A stretch of DNA of 64,000 nt from Halalkalibacter sp. APA_J-10(15) (GTDB lineage Bacteria; Bacillota; Bacilli; Bacillales; Bacillaceae_D), in NCBI RefSeq assembly GCF_023017105.1, contig NZ_JALKEV010000006.1:1-64000 (forward strand). Direction: 5' to 3'. Each line of letters opens with the position of its first letter. The stretch's first letter is position 1. The position numbers and the translations under genes are program-made. This document shows positions 39,816-48,826 of the stretch, in pieces. The notes under the pieces are model-generated. The model was not told where the DNA came from. It searched no databases and worked only from the letters and a program-made list of their open reading frames with translations.

Positions 39816-40997
39816 TGGCTTATGAAACCACGGATACCCACCAAAGATTTCATCCGCACATTCTCCAGATAAACCGACCGTCACGTCTTTTTTAATCTCA
39901 TGACAAAACCATAATAGTGATGAATCGACATCCGCCATGCCTGGAAGGTCCCGAACATGAACAGCCTCTTTCAAGCGAGCAGCTAGCTCTTCAATCGAAA
40001 TCACTTTATTTTGATGATGTGTACCTACTGCATTTGAAACCTCTTTCACCCAAGGAGCATCTTCATTCGGTTGGAAATCATTTGCACGAAAATATTTATC
40101 ATTTTCATCATAGTCGACTGAGTAACTGCGAATCGGTCCTTTTCCTTGCTTTTCATAGACCTTGGCGGCTAATGCGGTTAATGCACTTGAATCAACGCCC
40201 CCTGAAAGAAACATCCCAACAGGTACATCAGCTACTAGCTGCCTCTCCACTGTATCCTCTAATAAATATCGAATATATTCTGCTGTCTCCTCAACTGTAT
40301 GTGAATGCTTTTTACTTTTAAGCGACCAATAACGACTAATTTTTGCTCCATTCCGGTCATAAATCAGCAAATGAGCTGGTCTAAGCTCTTCGATTTCATC
40401 ATAAATTCCATGGCCAGGAGTGCGTGAAGGAGCTAAGCCTACAATATCTGCGAGACCATCCGCCTTAATAATTGGTTGAATTTTCCGGTGGGCAAGCAAA
40501 GCCTTTAGCTCAGATCCGAATAGCAAACATCCATGTCGTACCGTATAGAAGAGTGGCTTTACACCTAATCGATCACGTGCTAGCAATAAACTTTGGTCTT
40601 GTTCATTCCAAACGGCAAACGCAAAGATGCCATTTAATTTCTCTAAACATTGATAACCCCATTCGATATAGGATTTTAATAAGACCTCTGTATCAGAGTG
40701 ACCTGTAAATGTGTGACCAGCTACTAGCAATTCCTTCCGCAACTCCTCCGTATTATACAATTCTCCATTATAAACTAATGTATATGTTTTTCCTTTGTAT
40801 GTTCTTGTCATCGGCTGTATACCGTTTTCCGGGTCAACTACAATTAATCTTGCATGGCCAAATGCTACATGCTCTGACGTCCATACACGTAAATCATCAG
40901 GTCCACGACGGTTCAACGTTTTGGCCATCTTCGTTACTTCATTCGTTTCATTACGTAAATCATATCTCCAATCTATCCAACCAGTAATACCACACAC
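39804..40997 (-). CDS. asnO: asnO 5' part, split by the prophage
   Basis: The N-terminal 396 codons of AsnO, ending in phage-derived codon(s) and a stop (HKPEVE-stop). The class II glutaminase domain begins with the nucleophile Cys2 (MCGITGWIDW), and RGPDD and GHSDTEV are present. The synthetase ATP loop SGGVDSSAL is at about residue 257. The start is GTG after AGGGGTGG. Without the C-terminal part the enzyme cannot make asparagine, though the glutaminase half might fold. It lies first in its transcript, with no other gene before it. Confidence 0.93.
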   Translation of the reverse strand: MCGITGWIDWRYDLRNETNEVTKMAKTLNRRGPDDLRVWTSEHVAFGHARLIVVDPENGIQPMTRTYKGKTYTLVYNGELYNTEELRKELLVAGHTFTGHSDTEVLLKSYIEWGYQCLEKLNGIFAFAVWNEQDQSLLLARDRLGVKPLFYTVRHGCLLFGSELKALLAHRKIQPIIKADGLADIVGLAPSRTPGHGIYDEIEELRPAHLLIYDRNGAKISRYWSLKSKKHSHTVEETAEYIRYLLEDTVERQLVADVPVGMFLSGGVDSSALTALAAKVYEKQGKGPIRSYSVDYDENDKYFRANDFQPNEDAPWVKEVSNAVGTHHQNKVISIEELAARLKEAVHVRDLPGMADVDSSLLWFCHEIKKDVTVGLSGECADEIFGGYPWFHKPEVE

Positions 40998-41157
40998 GTA
41001 TCATCCACCCCTTCTAGGAAAAATACTCATTCTTCCTTAACAAATACGTTATTTATTGTATTCCAATACCGCTAGGACATAGAACTATACGCTATCGTAT
41101 TCAACGAATTCATAACATGTTAATCTTAGGATTATCCCTGATCTATTAAATTTTAAA

Positions 41158-41198
41158 AAGCTTGTTTCAAAAAGTCTATATCTCCTTGAAACAAGCTT
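41158..41198 (-). terminator. terminator of the EamA gene
   Basis: A perfect 13-bp stem (AAGCTTGTTTCAA / TTGAAACAAGCTT) with a 15-base loop is followed by CTTTTTAAAATTT on the minus strand. It lies just after the transporter stop. Confidence 0.85.
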
Positions 41199-41205
41199 GA
41201 ATAAA

Positions 41206-42126
41206 TTAAATATTCTTTATAACGGTGCGCCGTTTTCTTAATCCGACCAACTGAGACAGCAATCCATTCCCCAGCGCAATTCCTACTAAAATAATACCAA
41301 CGCCAATCCATTGAACGATGGAAACTGTTTCCTTTAATATGATCGTTGACATCAAAATTGCCACTGGAAGTTCCGATGAAGATAAAATTGTTCCGAGTCC
41401 TCCACCAACCTTTGGCATTCCAATTGAAAAGAGCAGTGGTGGTAATAGTACCCCAAATAGCCCTAAAAATAATCCGTATGGTGCAACTGCAACCATCGTT
41501 TCAAGTGGAAATCCTTCACGTATATAAGTTGGTAAAAAGATAATGAAGACAATCACAAAGCCTCCTGCTGTTAGCCAAGCGCTCTTTTGAATAGCTGGTA
41601 CCGTATGAGCAACTTTTCCGCTTAAATAAATAAATGTGGAAAAACTCACAGCAGCAAGTACTCCCCAAATGATTCCATACCATGTTAATTCAAGTGAACT
41701 CATAAAGAAGCCGCCAGCCAAAATTGAACCCATCATACACGTACCAATGGCCATGAGTCGTAATTGATTAGGCTTCTTCCGATCAATGAACCATTCTAAT
41801 AAACTTCCAATCCATACAAACTGAAATAACAGAATAATGGCAATCGAAGCATCTATTGTTTGCAATGACTGGTAATAAAAAACACCTGTTAAGCCCATTG
41901 GAAGTCCGGATAAGATGATCTTCGTTTTTAACGAGTTTGTTAGTCGTTTTCTTTTTACAAATGGAACAAACACCCAAATGAGCAATAGACCAATTAGAAA
42001 TTGTAACCCTGTTACTTGAGCTATTGTAAATCCATTCGTATAAGCTAATTTCACAAAGGTTGATAATACTCCAAAGCAGCAGCCTCCTAAAAATACAATC
42101 AATGAATAAAACCAAATAGGCTTCAT
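41206..42126 (-). CDS. EamA/DMT family transporter
   Basis: A 306-aa membrane protein with ten likely transmembrane helices in two EamA repeats (e.g. GGCCFGVLSTFVKLAYTNGF, and IVQWIGVGIILVGIALGNGL near the end). The drug/metabolite transporter family exports or imports amino acids and other small metabolites across the cell membrane. The substrate is unknown. The message has a ~120-nt leader with an attenuator-like terminator, suggesting metabolite control. Confidence 0.88.
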   Translation of the reverse strand: MKPIWFYSLIVFLGGCCFGVLSTFVKLAYTNGFTIAQVTGLQFLIGLLLIWVFVPFVKRKRLTNSLKTKIILSGLPMGLTGVFYYQSLQTIDASIAIILLFQFVWIGSLLEWFIDRKKPNQLRLMAIGTCMMGSILAGGFFMSSLELTWYGIIWGVLAAVSFSTFIYLSGKVAHTVPAIQKSAWLTAGGFVIVFIIFLPTYIREGFPLETMVAVAPYGLFLGLFGVLLPPLLFSIGMPKVGGGLGTILSSSELPVAILMSTIILKETVSIVQWIGVGIILVGIALGNGLLSQLVGLRKRRTVIKNI

Positions 42127-42286
42127 TTAAACACCTCTCCTCCCGCGCAAAAAGCCACACACTTGTTTAGAGCAAGTGTGTGGTGAAAATAGGTTATACC
42201 TAGAAAAGTCCACATCCATTCATTCAATGAATGGTTTATCAAACATTATCACTCATTAGTTTAAAAGCAATAAATAAAACTGTCAA
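42127..42286 (-). promoter_or_regulatory. promoter and attenuator-like leader of the EamA gene
   Basis: On the minus strand TTGACA (42281-42286) and TAAACT (42258-42263) are 17 bp apart. The leader then holds a hairpin CCATTCATT/AATGAATGG (42216-42234). A classic terminator follows (CCACACACTTG / CAAGTGTGTGG, 42155-42183) with T5, ending ~20 bp before the ribosome site. The segment GATGTGG between them could pair with CCACAC as an antiterminator. No known riboswitch class was recognised. Confidence 0.6.
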
Positions 42287-42510
42287 TCTTTATCATTGAC
42301 TTGCGGAAGGCATTCGTTAAAATATAGAAGGAATAAACATATAAGTATGCTGACCAACGAAAGAAAAGCTTCATGTTTTTTAACAACTTTAATGCAATGA
42401 GTTTACTATCCATCTAAAATTCATGTCATAAAGGAGTCCGTTTTCCTAGGGAACCACTATATATAAAAAAGAAAATACGAACTATTTCACAATCTTACTC
42501 CGCTCCCGAA

Positions 42511-42648
42511 ATGGGTATCGTCATGACCCCAATTGAAGAAGACCAATTATTTCAAGCCATTCTCAAACAATTTCATCAAAATGACTCTGTTCCGTTAATG
42601 GATATTATCCACGACGTTGTTTATTCCTATATTACAAATCAAAATTAG
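42511..42648 (+). CDS. YqzH-like small protein, start uncertain
   Basis: A 45-codon frame ending in IIHDVVYSYITNQN, which resembles the end of the short YqzH protein found beside yqjQ and proI in B. subtilis. Protein-like codons continue upstream in frame (IRTISQSYSAPE), and AAAGGAG lies ~80 bp before the ATG. No usual start codon lies near that site, so the gene may be damaged or start differently. Its place next to yqjQ supports the call. It is convergent with yqjQ, and the region 42290-42510 upstream holds nothing else clear. Confidence 0.4.
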   Translation: MGIVMTPIEEDQLFQAILKQFHQNDSVPLMDIIHDVVYSYITNQN

Positions 42649-42657
42649 AAATAACAT

Positions 42658-43437
42658 TTATTTTTGACTTAATTTTTTACCTGCTAATTTTTCAATTAAT
42701 GTCGGGAACAGCTGGTATATAGTTGAGCCAGCTCCCATCCATCGCGGCAAATTAACTTCTCTCTTTGGCTTTTTAATCAAGCGAATCACCTTTTCAGCTA
42801 CATCTTTAGATTGAAGCATCCACTTTTCAACACTTTTCACGTAGGAGCCTGCTTCATCAGCTCTTGTGAAAAAGTCCGTTTGAATCGGTCCAGGATTAAC
42901 AGCACTAACATGAATCTGATTCGGTGATAATTCCATTCTTAAACTATTCGTAAATCCTAACACAGCATGCTTGGTTGCTGCATATATACTCGCTTTCGGT
43001 GTAGCTAATTTTCCAGCTTGAGAGGCAATATTAATAATATGTCCTCCCTTTTGTTCGATCATATATGGAACGACATATCGCGTAAAAGCGATTAAGCCTA
43101 AAACATTCACATGAAACATTTCCTTCATTACATCAAGCTCGACATCCGTTAAATGTTCAAAAACGCCAAAGCCAGCGTTGTTAATTAGCACGTCGATACG
43201 TCCTACTTTACTCATAATCGAATTAATCGCTATTTCTAGATTATCCAAATCTCCTACATCTAGCTGAAAGCTATGTGCATTTCCACCCGCATTTTGTATT
43301 TCTTTCTCAATCTTAAGTAGCTTATCTATTCTGCGCGCTAGCAAAACAACCGTATCACCTTGCTTCGCTGCCTGCAAAGCAATTTCTTTGCCTAAACCGC
43401 TTGAAGCCCCAGTAATCCAAACAACTCTCCCATCCAT
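42658..43437 (-). CDS. yqjQ: YqjQ-like SDR oxidoreductase
   Basis: A 259-aa short-chain dehydrogenase with cofactor loop TGASSGLG (about 8-15), NNAGFG (about 87) and catalytic YAATKHA (about 152). The C-terminal part (INLPRWMGAGSTIYQLFPTLIEKLAGK type) is like the DltE/YqjQ group, which reduces unknown lipid-like or carbonyl substrates. The start is the ATG of MDGRVVW, 9 nt after GGAGG. Neighbours (proC, yqzH-like) match the B. subtilis yqj region. Confidence 0.85.
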   Translation of the reverse strand: MDGRVVWITGASSGLGKEIALQAAKQGDTVVLLARRIDKLLKIEKEIQNAGGNAHSFQLDVGDLDNLEIAINSIMSKVGRIDVLINNAGFGVFEHLTDVELDVMKEMFHVNVLGLIAFTRYVVPYMIEQKGGHIINIASQAGKLATPKASIYAATKHAVLGFTNSLRMELSPNQIHVSAVNPGPIQTDFFTRADEAGSYVKSVEKWMLQSKDVAEKVIRLIKKPKREVNLPRWMGAGSTIYQLFPTLIEKLAGKKLSQK

Positions 43438-43499
43438 TATTAAAACCTCCAAAAAGCTAAATAAATTGTCCAAAATTTCTTATTTCTAACGAAAGTCAG

Positions 43500-43529
43500 T
43501 TGACGTTCGTATTCGCTCTCTCTTATAAT
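43500..43529 (+). promoter_or_regulatory. promoter of the proBAC operon
   Basis: TTGACG (43500-43505) and TATAAT (43524-43529) are separated by 18 bp and lie just before the T-box leader. Confidence 0.75.
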
Positions 43530-43536
43530 AAACAAA

Positions 43537-43775
43537 ATAGGAGAAAATAGCGATGAAAGGGATTAGTAAATGACGATTATGTGTAAAGAGAGTGACTCCA
43601 ACGGCTGAAAGGGTCATCACCGCTAATCAATTGAACCTGCCCTCGAGCTAGTCTATTGACCGTTCACCCACGTTACGGGTTTTAAAGTGGACATTCAACT
43701 TGAATGTCAATAAAGGTGGTACCGCGGATACAGTTCGTTCGTCCTTTTCAACAAGGATGGAGGAGCTTTTTTTTA
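43537..43775 (+). promoter_or_regulatory. T-box riboswitch, proline type
   Basis: A T-box leader: the conserved AAAGGTGGTACCGCGG is at 43713-43727, followed by a hairpin GTCCTT/AAGGAT with a T8 run (about 43738-43777) as terminator. Upstream stem I sequence contains AACCTGC, in which CCT (43636-43638) is a likely proline specifier codon. Uncharged tRNA-Pro would stabilise the antiterminator and turn on proline synthesis. Confidence 0.9.
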
Positions 43776-43828
43776 CGTTACTCCCTTTAGAAAATTCATG
43801 CAACCATGTAGGAATGAGGAGATGAACT

Positions 43829-44953
43829 ATGGGCCGTCAACGATTAGTTGTCAAAATCGGTAGCAGCTCTTTAACAACAAAGCAAGGTGCACTAAGTATG
43901 GAAAAAGTATCCCTTTTTGTTGAAGCAATTGCGAGGCTAAAGCAGGAAGGCCATGAAGTAATTATGATTTCTTCAGGAGCAGTCGCTGCAGGCTTCGGTG
44001 CTATCGGTTATCCTACTCGACCTATTACGATCCAAGGGAAACAAGCTGCTGCTGCAGTCGGCCAAGGCTTACTGATGCAAGCGTATATAGATCAATTTAC
44101 TAAATACGGTCTTACGCCTGCTCAGCTTTTACTAACTCGGCAAGACTTTTCCGATCAAACACGGTATGGAAATGCCTACTCAACGTTAACGGAATTATTA
44201 AAGCGTGGAGCGATTCCAATCATTAATGAAAACGACTCTATTTCAATTGAAGAATTAACATTTGGAGACAATGATATGCTATCAGCACTCGTTAGTGGGC
44301 TCATTCATGCACGAACATTATGCCTTATGACCGATGTAAATGGATTGTATGATGCAAATCCACAAACGAATCCTCATGCTAAAAAAATTCACTTCATTCC
44401 ACAACTGACAGCTGATCTTATGGATATTGCAGGTGAATCAGGCTCGAAAGTTGGCACAGGGGGAATGAAATCGAAAGTAAGCGCCGCTAAAACCGCTTTA
44501 TCTCTCGGAGTAAATGTCTTCATAGGGAAAGGGAATTACCCTGCTATGTTCACTGATATTCTTTCAGGTAAAGGCGATGGAACGTATATCGGTTCATTCA
44601 CTCATGAAGCTGTTATGCCGATGTCAAAGCAATGGATCGCCTTACATTCTACGACAACCGCTTATCTGACTGTAGATCAAGGAGCAGAAACAGCTCTCTT
44701 ATCTCGAGGTAAAAGCTTACTTCCTGTAGGTATTAAACAAGTTGAAGGAACGTTTACCAAAGGTGAAGTCATTGGAGTTTTGAATGAGAAGCATGAATTA
44801 ATTGGCAAAGGAAAGGCTGCTATGACCTTCGATGAACTAATAAACTATCAGAAAACACAACAAGAATCACGTGAAAATGAAAAACAAAAGCAACCCGTGG
44901 TCATCCATCGCAATGAATGGGTACCAGAGGAAAAGGAGAAGATGAAACAATGA
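43829..44953 (+). CDS. proB: glutamate 5-kinase
   Basis: A 374-aa glutamate 5-kinase, the first step of proline synthesis from glutamate. The kinase domain ([50 protein letters not shown]) occupies about 1-255. A C-terminal PUA domain follows (about 275-355). Proline feedback usually acts on the kinase. GAGGAG lies before the ATG. It overlaps proA by 4 bp. Confidence 0.95.
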   Translation: MGRQRLVVKIGSSSLTTKQGALSMEKVSLFVEAIARLKQEGHEVIMISSGAVAAGFGAIGYPTRPITIQGKQAAAAVGQGLLMQAYIDQFTKYGLTPAQLLLTRQDFSDQTRYGNAYSTLTELLKRGAIPIINENDSISIEELTFGDNDMLSALVSGLIHARTLCLMTDVNGLYDANPQTNPHAKKIHFIPQLTADLMDIAGESGSKVGTGGMKSKVSAAKTALSLGVNVFIGKGNYPAMFTDILSGKGDGTYIGSFTHEAVMPMSKQWIALHSTTTAYLTVDQGAETALLSRGKSLLPVGIKQVEGTFTKGEVIGVLNEKHELIGKGKAAMTFDELINYQKTQQESRENEKQKQPVVIHRNEWVPEEKEKMKQ

Positions 44954-46194
44954 GTGAATTAATCACAAAAGCAAAAAAAGCGAAGGATTGTGCTCGACTA
45001 CTTGCTACAAAAACAACAGAAGAAAAAAATGCTGCACTACAAAAGATGGCTGATGCATTACTTAATGAGAAGGAATTCCTCATTAAAGAAAACGAAAAAG
45101 ATATCGAAGTTGCTCGCCAAAATGGCACAAGTACAAGTTTAATTGATCGTTTAACACTAACCTCTGAACGTTTGGATGATATGGCAGAAGGTTTACGGCA
45201 AGTTTCTGAGCTATCAGACCCTGTTGGACAATTGCTTACTAATTTCAAGCGTCCGAACGGTTTATCGATTGATAAAATCCGTGTACCACTAGGAGTCATT
45301 GGAATGATTTATGAAGCACGCCCTAATGTAACAATTGATGCATCTAGCCTTTGCTTAAAATCAGGAAATGCTGTTCTTTTACGTGGCAGCTCATCAGCGA
45401 TTCATTCGAACATCGCGCTCGTCAAAGTCGTCCAAAACGCTTTAAAAGAAACGACAATACCAATTGATGCTATTCAACTATTAGAAGATACAAGGCGTGA
45501 AACAGCAGGAGAAATGTTTACACTCAATGAATATTTGGACGTACTGATCCCACGGGGTGGAGCTTCCCTCATTCAATCTGTCGTTAAAAATGCCTCCATT
45601 CCTGTATTAGAAACTGGTGTTGGAAATTGCCATATCTATATTGATGAGTCTGCAAATGACGAAATGGCCATTGACATTGCGGTTAATGCCAAAACACAAC
45701 GGCCATCCGTTTGTAATGCTGCGGAAACGATTCTCGTTCATCAAGAATGGGCCAAAAAATATTTCTCGAGTCTAGTCAAACAATTAGCTGATAAAGGCGT
45801 TTCATTCGTTGGGGATGAAAAAACGCAAGCAATGGATAACAGAATTGAACAGGCGACTCCATTAGATTGGTCGGATGAGTTCCTTGACTTGAAAGTGTCC
45901 ATCAAAATCGTTTCCTCGATTGATGAAGCGATTGAACATATTTATAAATATGGAACGAAGCACTCTGAAGCGATTATAAGTGAAGATGAGAAACATGTAG
46001 CAAAATTCTTTAATGAAGTGGATGCAGCTGCTGTCTATCATAATGCTTCAACACGATTTACAGATGGCTTTGAATTCGGCTTTGGTGCTGAAATCGGTAT
46101 TAGCACGCAGAAGCTTCATGCAAGAGGACCAATGGGGTTAGAAGCATTAACATCAACGAAATATATTGTACATGGAAATGGTCAGGTGAAATAA
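44950..46194 (+). CDS. proA: glutamate-5-semialdehyde dehydrogenase
   Basis: A 414-aa gamma-glutamyl phosphate reductase, the second step of proline synthesis, using NADPH. The catalytic Cys lies in [15 protein letters not shown] (about 253), and [20 protein letters not shown] is typical. It starts at the ATG overlapping the proB stop, with AAGGAGAAG upstream. ProA and ProB usually form a complex that protects the labile intermediate. Confidence 0.95.
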   Translation: MSELITKAKKAKDCARLLATKTTEEKNAALQKMADALLNEKEFLIKENEKDIEVARQNGTSTSLIDRLTLTSERLDDMAEGLRQVSELSDPVGQLLTNFKRPNGLSIDKIRVPLGVIGMIYEARPNVTIDASSLCLKSGNAVLLRGSSSAIHSNIALVKVVQNALKETTIPIDAIQLLEDTRRETAGEMFTLNEYLDVLIPRGGASLIQSVVKNASIPVLETGVGNCHIYIDESANDEMAIDIAVNAKTQRPSVCNAAETILVHQEWAKKYFSSLVKQLADKGVSFVGDEKTQAMDNRIEQATPLDWSDEFLDLKVSIKIVSSIDEAIEHIYKYGTKHSEAIISEDEKHVAKFFNEVDAAAVYHNASTRFTDGFEFGFGAEIGISTQKLHARGPMGLEALTSTKYIVHGNGQVK

Positions 46195-47018
46195 TGAGTG
46201 ATTTATTAGCAGGAAAAACGATTACATTTTTAGGTGCTGGAGCAATGGCTGAGGCGATCTTTGCCGGTCTAGTATCAGAAGGAAAGGTACAAGCGAATCA
46301 TATTATCGCAACAAATTTCAGTAATCATATTCGACTCGATGAGCTGCACCGAACATATGGAATTCGCACAACATCAAATCGTGCAGAGGCTGTGCGCCAA
46401 GCAGACATTGTTATTTTATCTATGAAGCCAAAGCAAATAAAAGAAGCGATTGCTGATATTCAAGATGCTTTCACCGAATCACAATTGCTCGTATCTGTAT
46501 TAGCAGGAGTTTCTACTTCAACGATTGAGGGACAATTTACCTTTGATGCAAAAGTCGTTCGAACGATGCCAAATACGTCGGCAAAAGTGGGTGAATCAGC
46601 TACTGCCATTTCAAAGGGGATGTTTGCAACAGATCAAGATTTATCATTAGTATCAGATCTATTCTCAGTCGTTGGAATGGTATCAACCGTTCTCGAAGAA
46701 AAAATTGACTCCATTACCGGTATTGCTGGTAGTGGTCCTGCCTACTTTTATTACTTTGCCGAAGCTATGGAAGCAGCGGCTATCGAGGCTGGGTTAACAC
46801 TTGAAGAAGTGAAGCCTTTTATTGCTCAAACGATCATTGGAGTAGGAAAAAGACTACAAACAACAAATCAATCTCCAAAGGAGCTATACGAGGAAGTCAT
46901 GAGTCCTAATGGTGCTACCGAAGCAGGAATTAACGTATTACGCTCCCATGATGGTCAAGAAACGATGAAAGAAGCGATCGCAAAAGCGATTAAACGCTCC
47001 AAGGAGCTTGGCAAATAA
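46194..47018 (+). CDS. proC: pyrroline-5-carboxylate reductase
   Basis: A 274-aa P5C reductase, which makes proline from the cyclised product of ProA. The NADP-binding loop is FLGAGAMAEAIF near residue 13. The family signature is in GSGPAYFYYFAEAM and GATEAGINVLR. It overlaps the proA stop (TAATG), so all three proline genes are in one T-box-controlled operon. In B. subtilis the reductase gene is separate. Confidence 0.95.
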   Translation: MSDLLAGKTITFLGAGAMAEAIFAGLVSEGKVQANHIIATNFSNHIRLDELHRTYGIRTTSNRAEAVRQADIVILSMKPKQIKEAIADIQDAFTESQLLVSVLAGVSTSTIEGQFTFDAKVVRTMPNTSAKVGESATAISKGMFATDQDLSLVSDLFSVVGMVSTVLEEKIDSITGIAGSGPAYFYYFAEAMEAAAIEAGLTLEEVKPFIAQTIIGVGKRLQTTNQSPKELYEEVMSPNGATEAGINVLRSHDGQETMKEAIAKAIKRSKELGK

Positions 47019-47036
47019 ATATAGCTAATACATTCA

Positions 47037-47062
47037 TAAAGGCGGCCTTTGCCGTCTTTCAT
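47037..47062 (+). terminator. terminator of proBAC
   Basis: AAAGGCGGC and GCCGTCTTT pair around CTTT shortly after the proC stop. The T run (TTTCATT) is modest. Confidence 0.65.
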
Positions 47063-47071
47063 TGTATGAAA

Positions 47072-47281
47072 TTATTTAGCATGTTTGATAGGAGCTATAG
47101 AAAGGAGACGGTCCATACGAAACATTCGTGTTTGTTTTCGCTCTAAGCAAAAAGCGATAAAGTGCTGATCGTTATATGACTTAATTCGTATTCTTCTTTG
47201 AGATAATAAACCTCCCTTTGCTTCATAAATGATTTCCAAAATGACACCATTATTTTGACTAGCATCGAATAAAAATCGCAT
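47072..47281 (-). CDS. WYL-like small protein
   Basis: A 69-aa protein (MRFLFDASQNNGVILEIIYEAKGGLLSQRRIRIKSYNDQHFIAFCLERKQTRMFRMDRLLSI). It resembles a lone WYL-type Sm-fold domain, as found at the C-terminus of ligand-sensing regulators. There is no DNA-binding domain. The ATG follows AAAGGAG at a long spacing of 12 nt. Role unknown. Confidence 0.6.
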   Translation of the reverse strand: MRFLFDASQNNGVILEIIYEAKGGLLSQRRIRIKSYNDQHFIAFCLERKQTRMFRMDRLLSIAPIKHAK

Positions 47282-47432
47282 ATAATCGCTCAACTCCTTT
47301 CTAATTTGCATTATATACGAACGTACATTCTCTAGTCAATCATTTCAAACGATAAATTTAGGCATATCTCTTTTTTACATAATCCGTTTTTAGTAGAATA
47401 AAGACAGCTTGTTTTTGGAGGAGAACCATAAA

Positions 47433-48251
47433 ATGACCGAACCAACTACCTATTCAAACTCACCGTTTGTGAGGCGTATACAAAAGATCGTTTTTCACAA
47501 AGCTTTTACAACGACGATTATTATTTTCATCCTTATTAACGCTATTATCGTCGGTTTAGAAACATACCCAGAATTATATGATTCATACAAAAGCTGGTTT
47601 TTCACCGTCGATTATATTTTACTATGGATTTTCACAATCGAGATTGCGATGCGCTTTATTGCAACGAAGCCGTCTCGCGCTTTTTTCCGAAGTAGCTGGA
47701 ACTGGTTCGATTTTTTAATTGTAGCAGCTGGCCATCTATTTGCAGGAGCTCACTTTATTACCGTATTACGGATATTACGAGTTCTCCGTGTGTTACGTGC
47801 GATTTCCGTGATCCCATCGCTCAGAAGACTTGTAGATGCACTTCTCATGACCGTTCCTGCGCTAGGGAACATTATGATTTTAATGAGTATCATCTTTTAT
47901 ATTTTTGCCGTTATCGGAACAATGCTTTTTGCCAATGCAGCACCTGAATATTTCGGTAATCTTCAATTAACATTACTAACCCTCTTTCAAGTCGTCACAC
48001 TAGAATCATGGGCTAGTGGTGTCATGCGCCCTATTTTTGCCGAAATTCCATGGTCATGGCTTTATTTCATCATTTTTATCTTAATTGGTACATTTATTAT
48101 CTTTAATTTATTTATTGGTGTCATTGTAGGAAATGTTGAAAAAGCCAACTTAGAGGAAGAAGAAGATCAGGTCAAGAAGGAGTTGTCCGAAGTGAAACAG
48201 GAGCTTTCTGAAATGAAGATGCTGTTAAAAAAAATGTCTGAACCAAAATAA
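47433..48251 (+). CDS. voltage-gated sodium channel (NaChBac type)
   Basis: A 272-aa six-TM channel subunit. The S4 voltage sensor has regular Arg (RILRVLRVLRAI, about 120). The pore selectivity filter is TLESWAS (about 190-196), the same as in the NaChBac family of alkaliphilic Bacillus. A C-terminal coiled coil (EEEDQVKKELSEVKQELSEMK) should form the tetramer. In alkaliphiles it returns Na+ for pH homeostasis and motility. I chose the ATG of MTEPTTY after GGAGGAG. Confidence 0.93.
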   Translation: MTEPTTYSNSPFVRRIQKIVFHKAFTTTIIIFILINAIIVGLETYPELYDSYKSWFFTVDYILLWIFTIEIAMRFIATKPSRAFFRSSWNWFDFLIVAAGHLFAGAHFITVLRILRVLRVLRAISVIPSLRRLVDALLMTVPALGNIMILMSIIFYIFAVIGTMLFANAAPEYFGNLQLTLLTLFQVVTLESWASGVMRPIFAEIPWSWLYFIIFILIGTFIIFNLFIGVIVGNVEKANLEEEEDQVKKELSEVKQELSEMKMLLKKMSEPK

Positions 48252-48265
48252 AACATATAAAGGAT

Positions 48266-48305
48266 GAGGATGTGTCATGAGAACCTCTCGCTCTGACACA
48301 TCCTC
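48266..48305. terminator. two-way terminator
   Basis: A perfect 12-bp stem (GAGGATGTGTCA / TGACACATCCTC) lies between the convergent sodium channel and GNAT genes. Confidence 0.75.
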
Positions 48306-48308
48306 TAT

Positions 48309-48725
48309 TTACATTTTGTTTCTTGGAAAATTAGGAATACGTGTCATAACCTTTTCCTCTTCTAACTGAAAGTCAAATGCTTGATAAAAATCATGTGCAT
48401 CTTTCGTTCCTAAATAGCCAAATAAATGAGCTAATTTATCAGAATGCACGATCTCATCAATTAGTTGCATGCCTATTCCTTTCCCCCTATAATGTTCATC
48501 AATAAACACATCACATAACCAATACATAGTAGCTTCGTCTGTCACAATTCTCGCAAAACCAATTTGTTTCCCCCCATCATAAACACCATAGCAAATGGAT
48601 TGCTCAATTGATTGATTAATCGTTTCTCTTCTTCTTTTATTCGCCCAATAGCTGCTAGCCAGAAATCGATAGATCACTTCCCTATCTAATAATGATTTAT
48701 CATCGCTTATGACGATCTCCTCCAT
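48309..48725 (-). CDS. GNAT acetyltransferase
   Basis: A 138-aa GNAT-fold protein with the acetyl-CoA loop VFIDEHYRGKGIGMQLIDEI (about 72-91). The N-terminal part (REVIYRFLASSYWANKRRRETINQSIEQS) is typical of a small subgroup of unknown substrate. It is a single gene. AGGAG-like sites precede the ATG. Confidence 0.85.
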   Translation of the reverse strand: MEEIVISDDKSLLDREVIYRFLASSYWANKRRRETINQSIEQSICYGVYDGGKQIGFARIVTDEATMYWLCDVFIDEHYRGKGIGMQLIDEIVHSDKLAHLFGYLGTKDAHDFYQAFDFQLEEEKVMTRIPNFPRNKM

Positions 48726-48783
48726 AATGAATGATCCCCCTCATTAAACTTCTTTTTACATATTCTCTTTCCAGAACAAAAAA

Positions 48784-48820
48784 ACCTGCATGAACAAATA
48801 CTCATACAGGTCCTTTTTTT
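48784..48820. terminator. terminator of lysC
   Basis: ACCTGCATGA pairs with TCATACAGGT. A run of A on the left and T on the right makes it usable on both strands; it ends the aspartokinase gene. Confidence 0.75.
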
Positions 48821-48826
48821 CCGTAA

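Noticed and set aside
40998-41100. Sigma-E-type promoter for asnO
   Set aside because: AATACAAT resembles a sigma-E -10, but no convincing -35 lies at the right distance, so it is not called.
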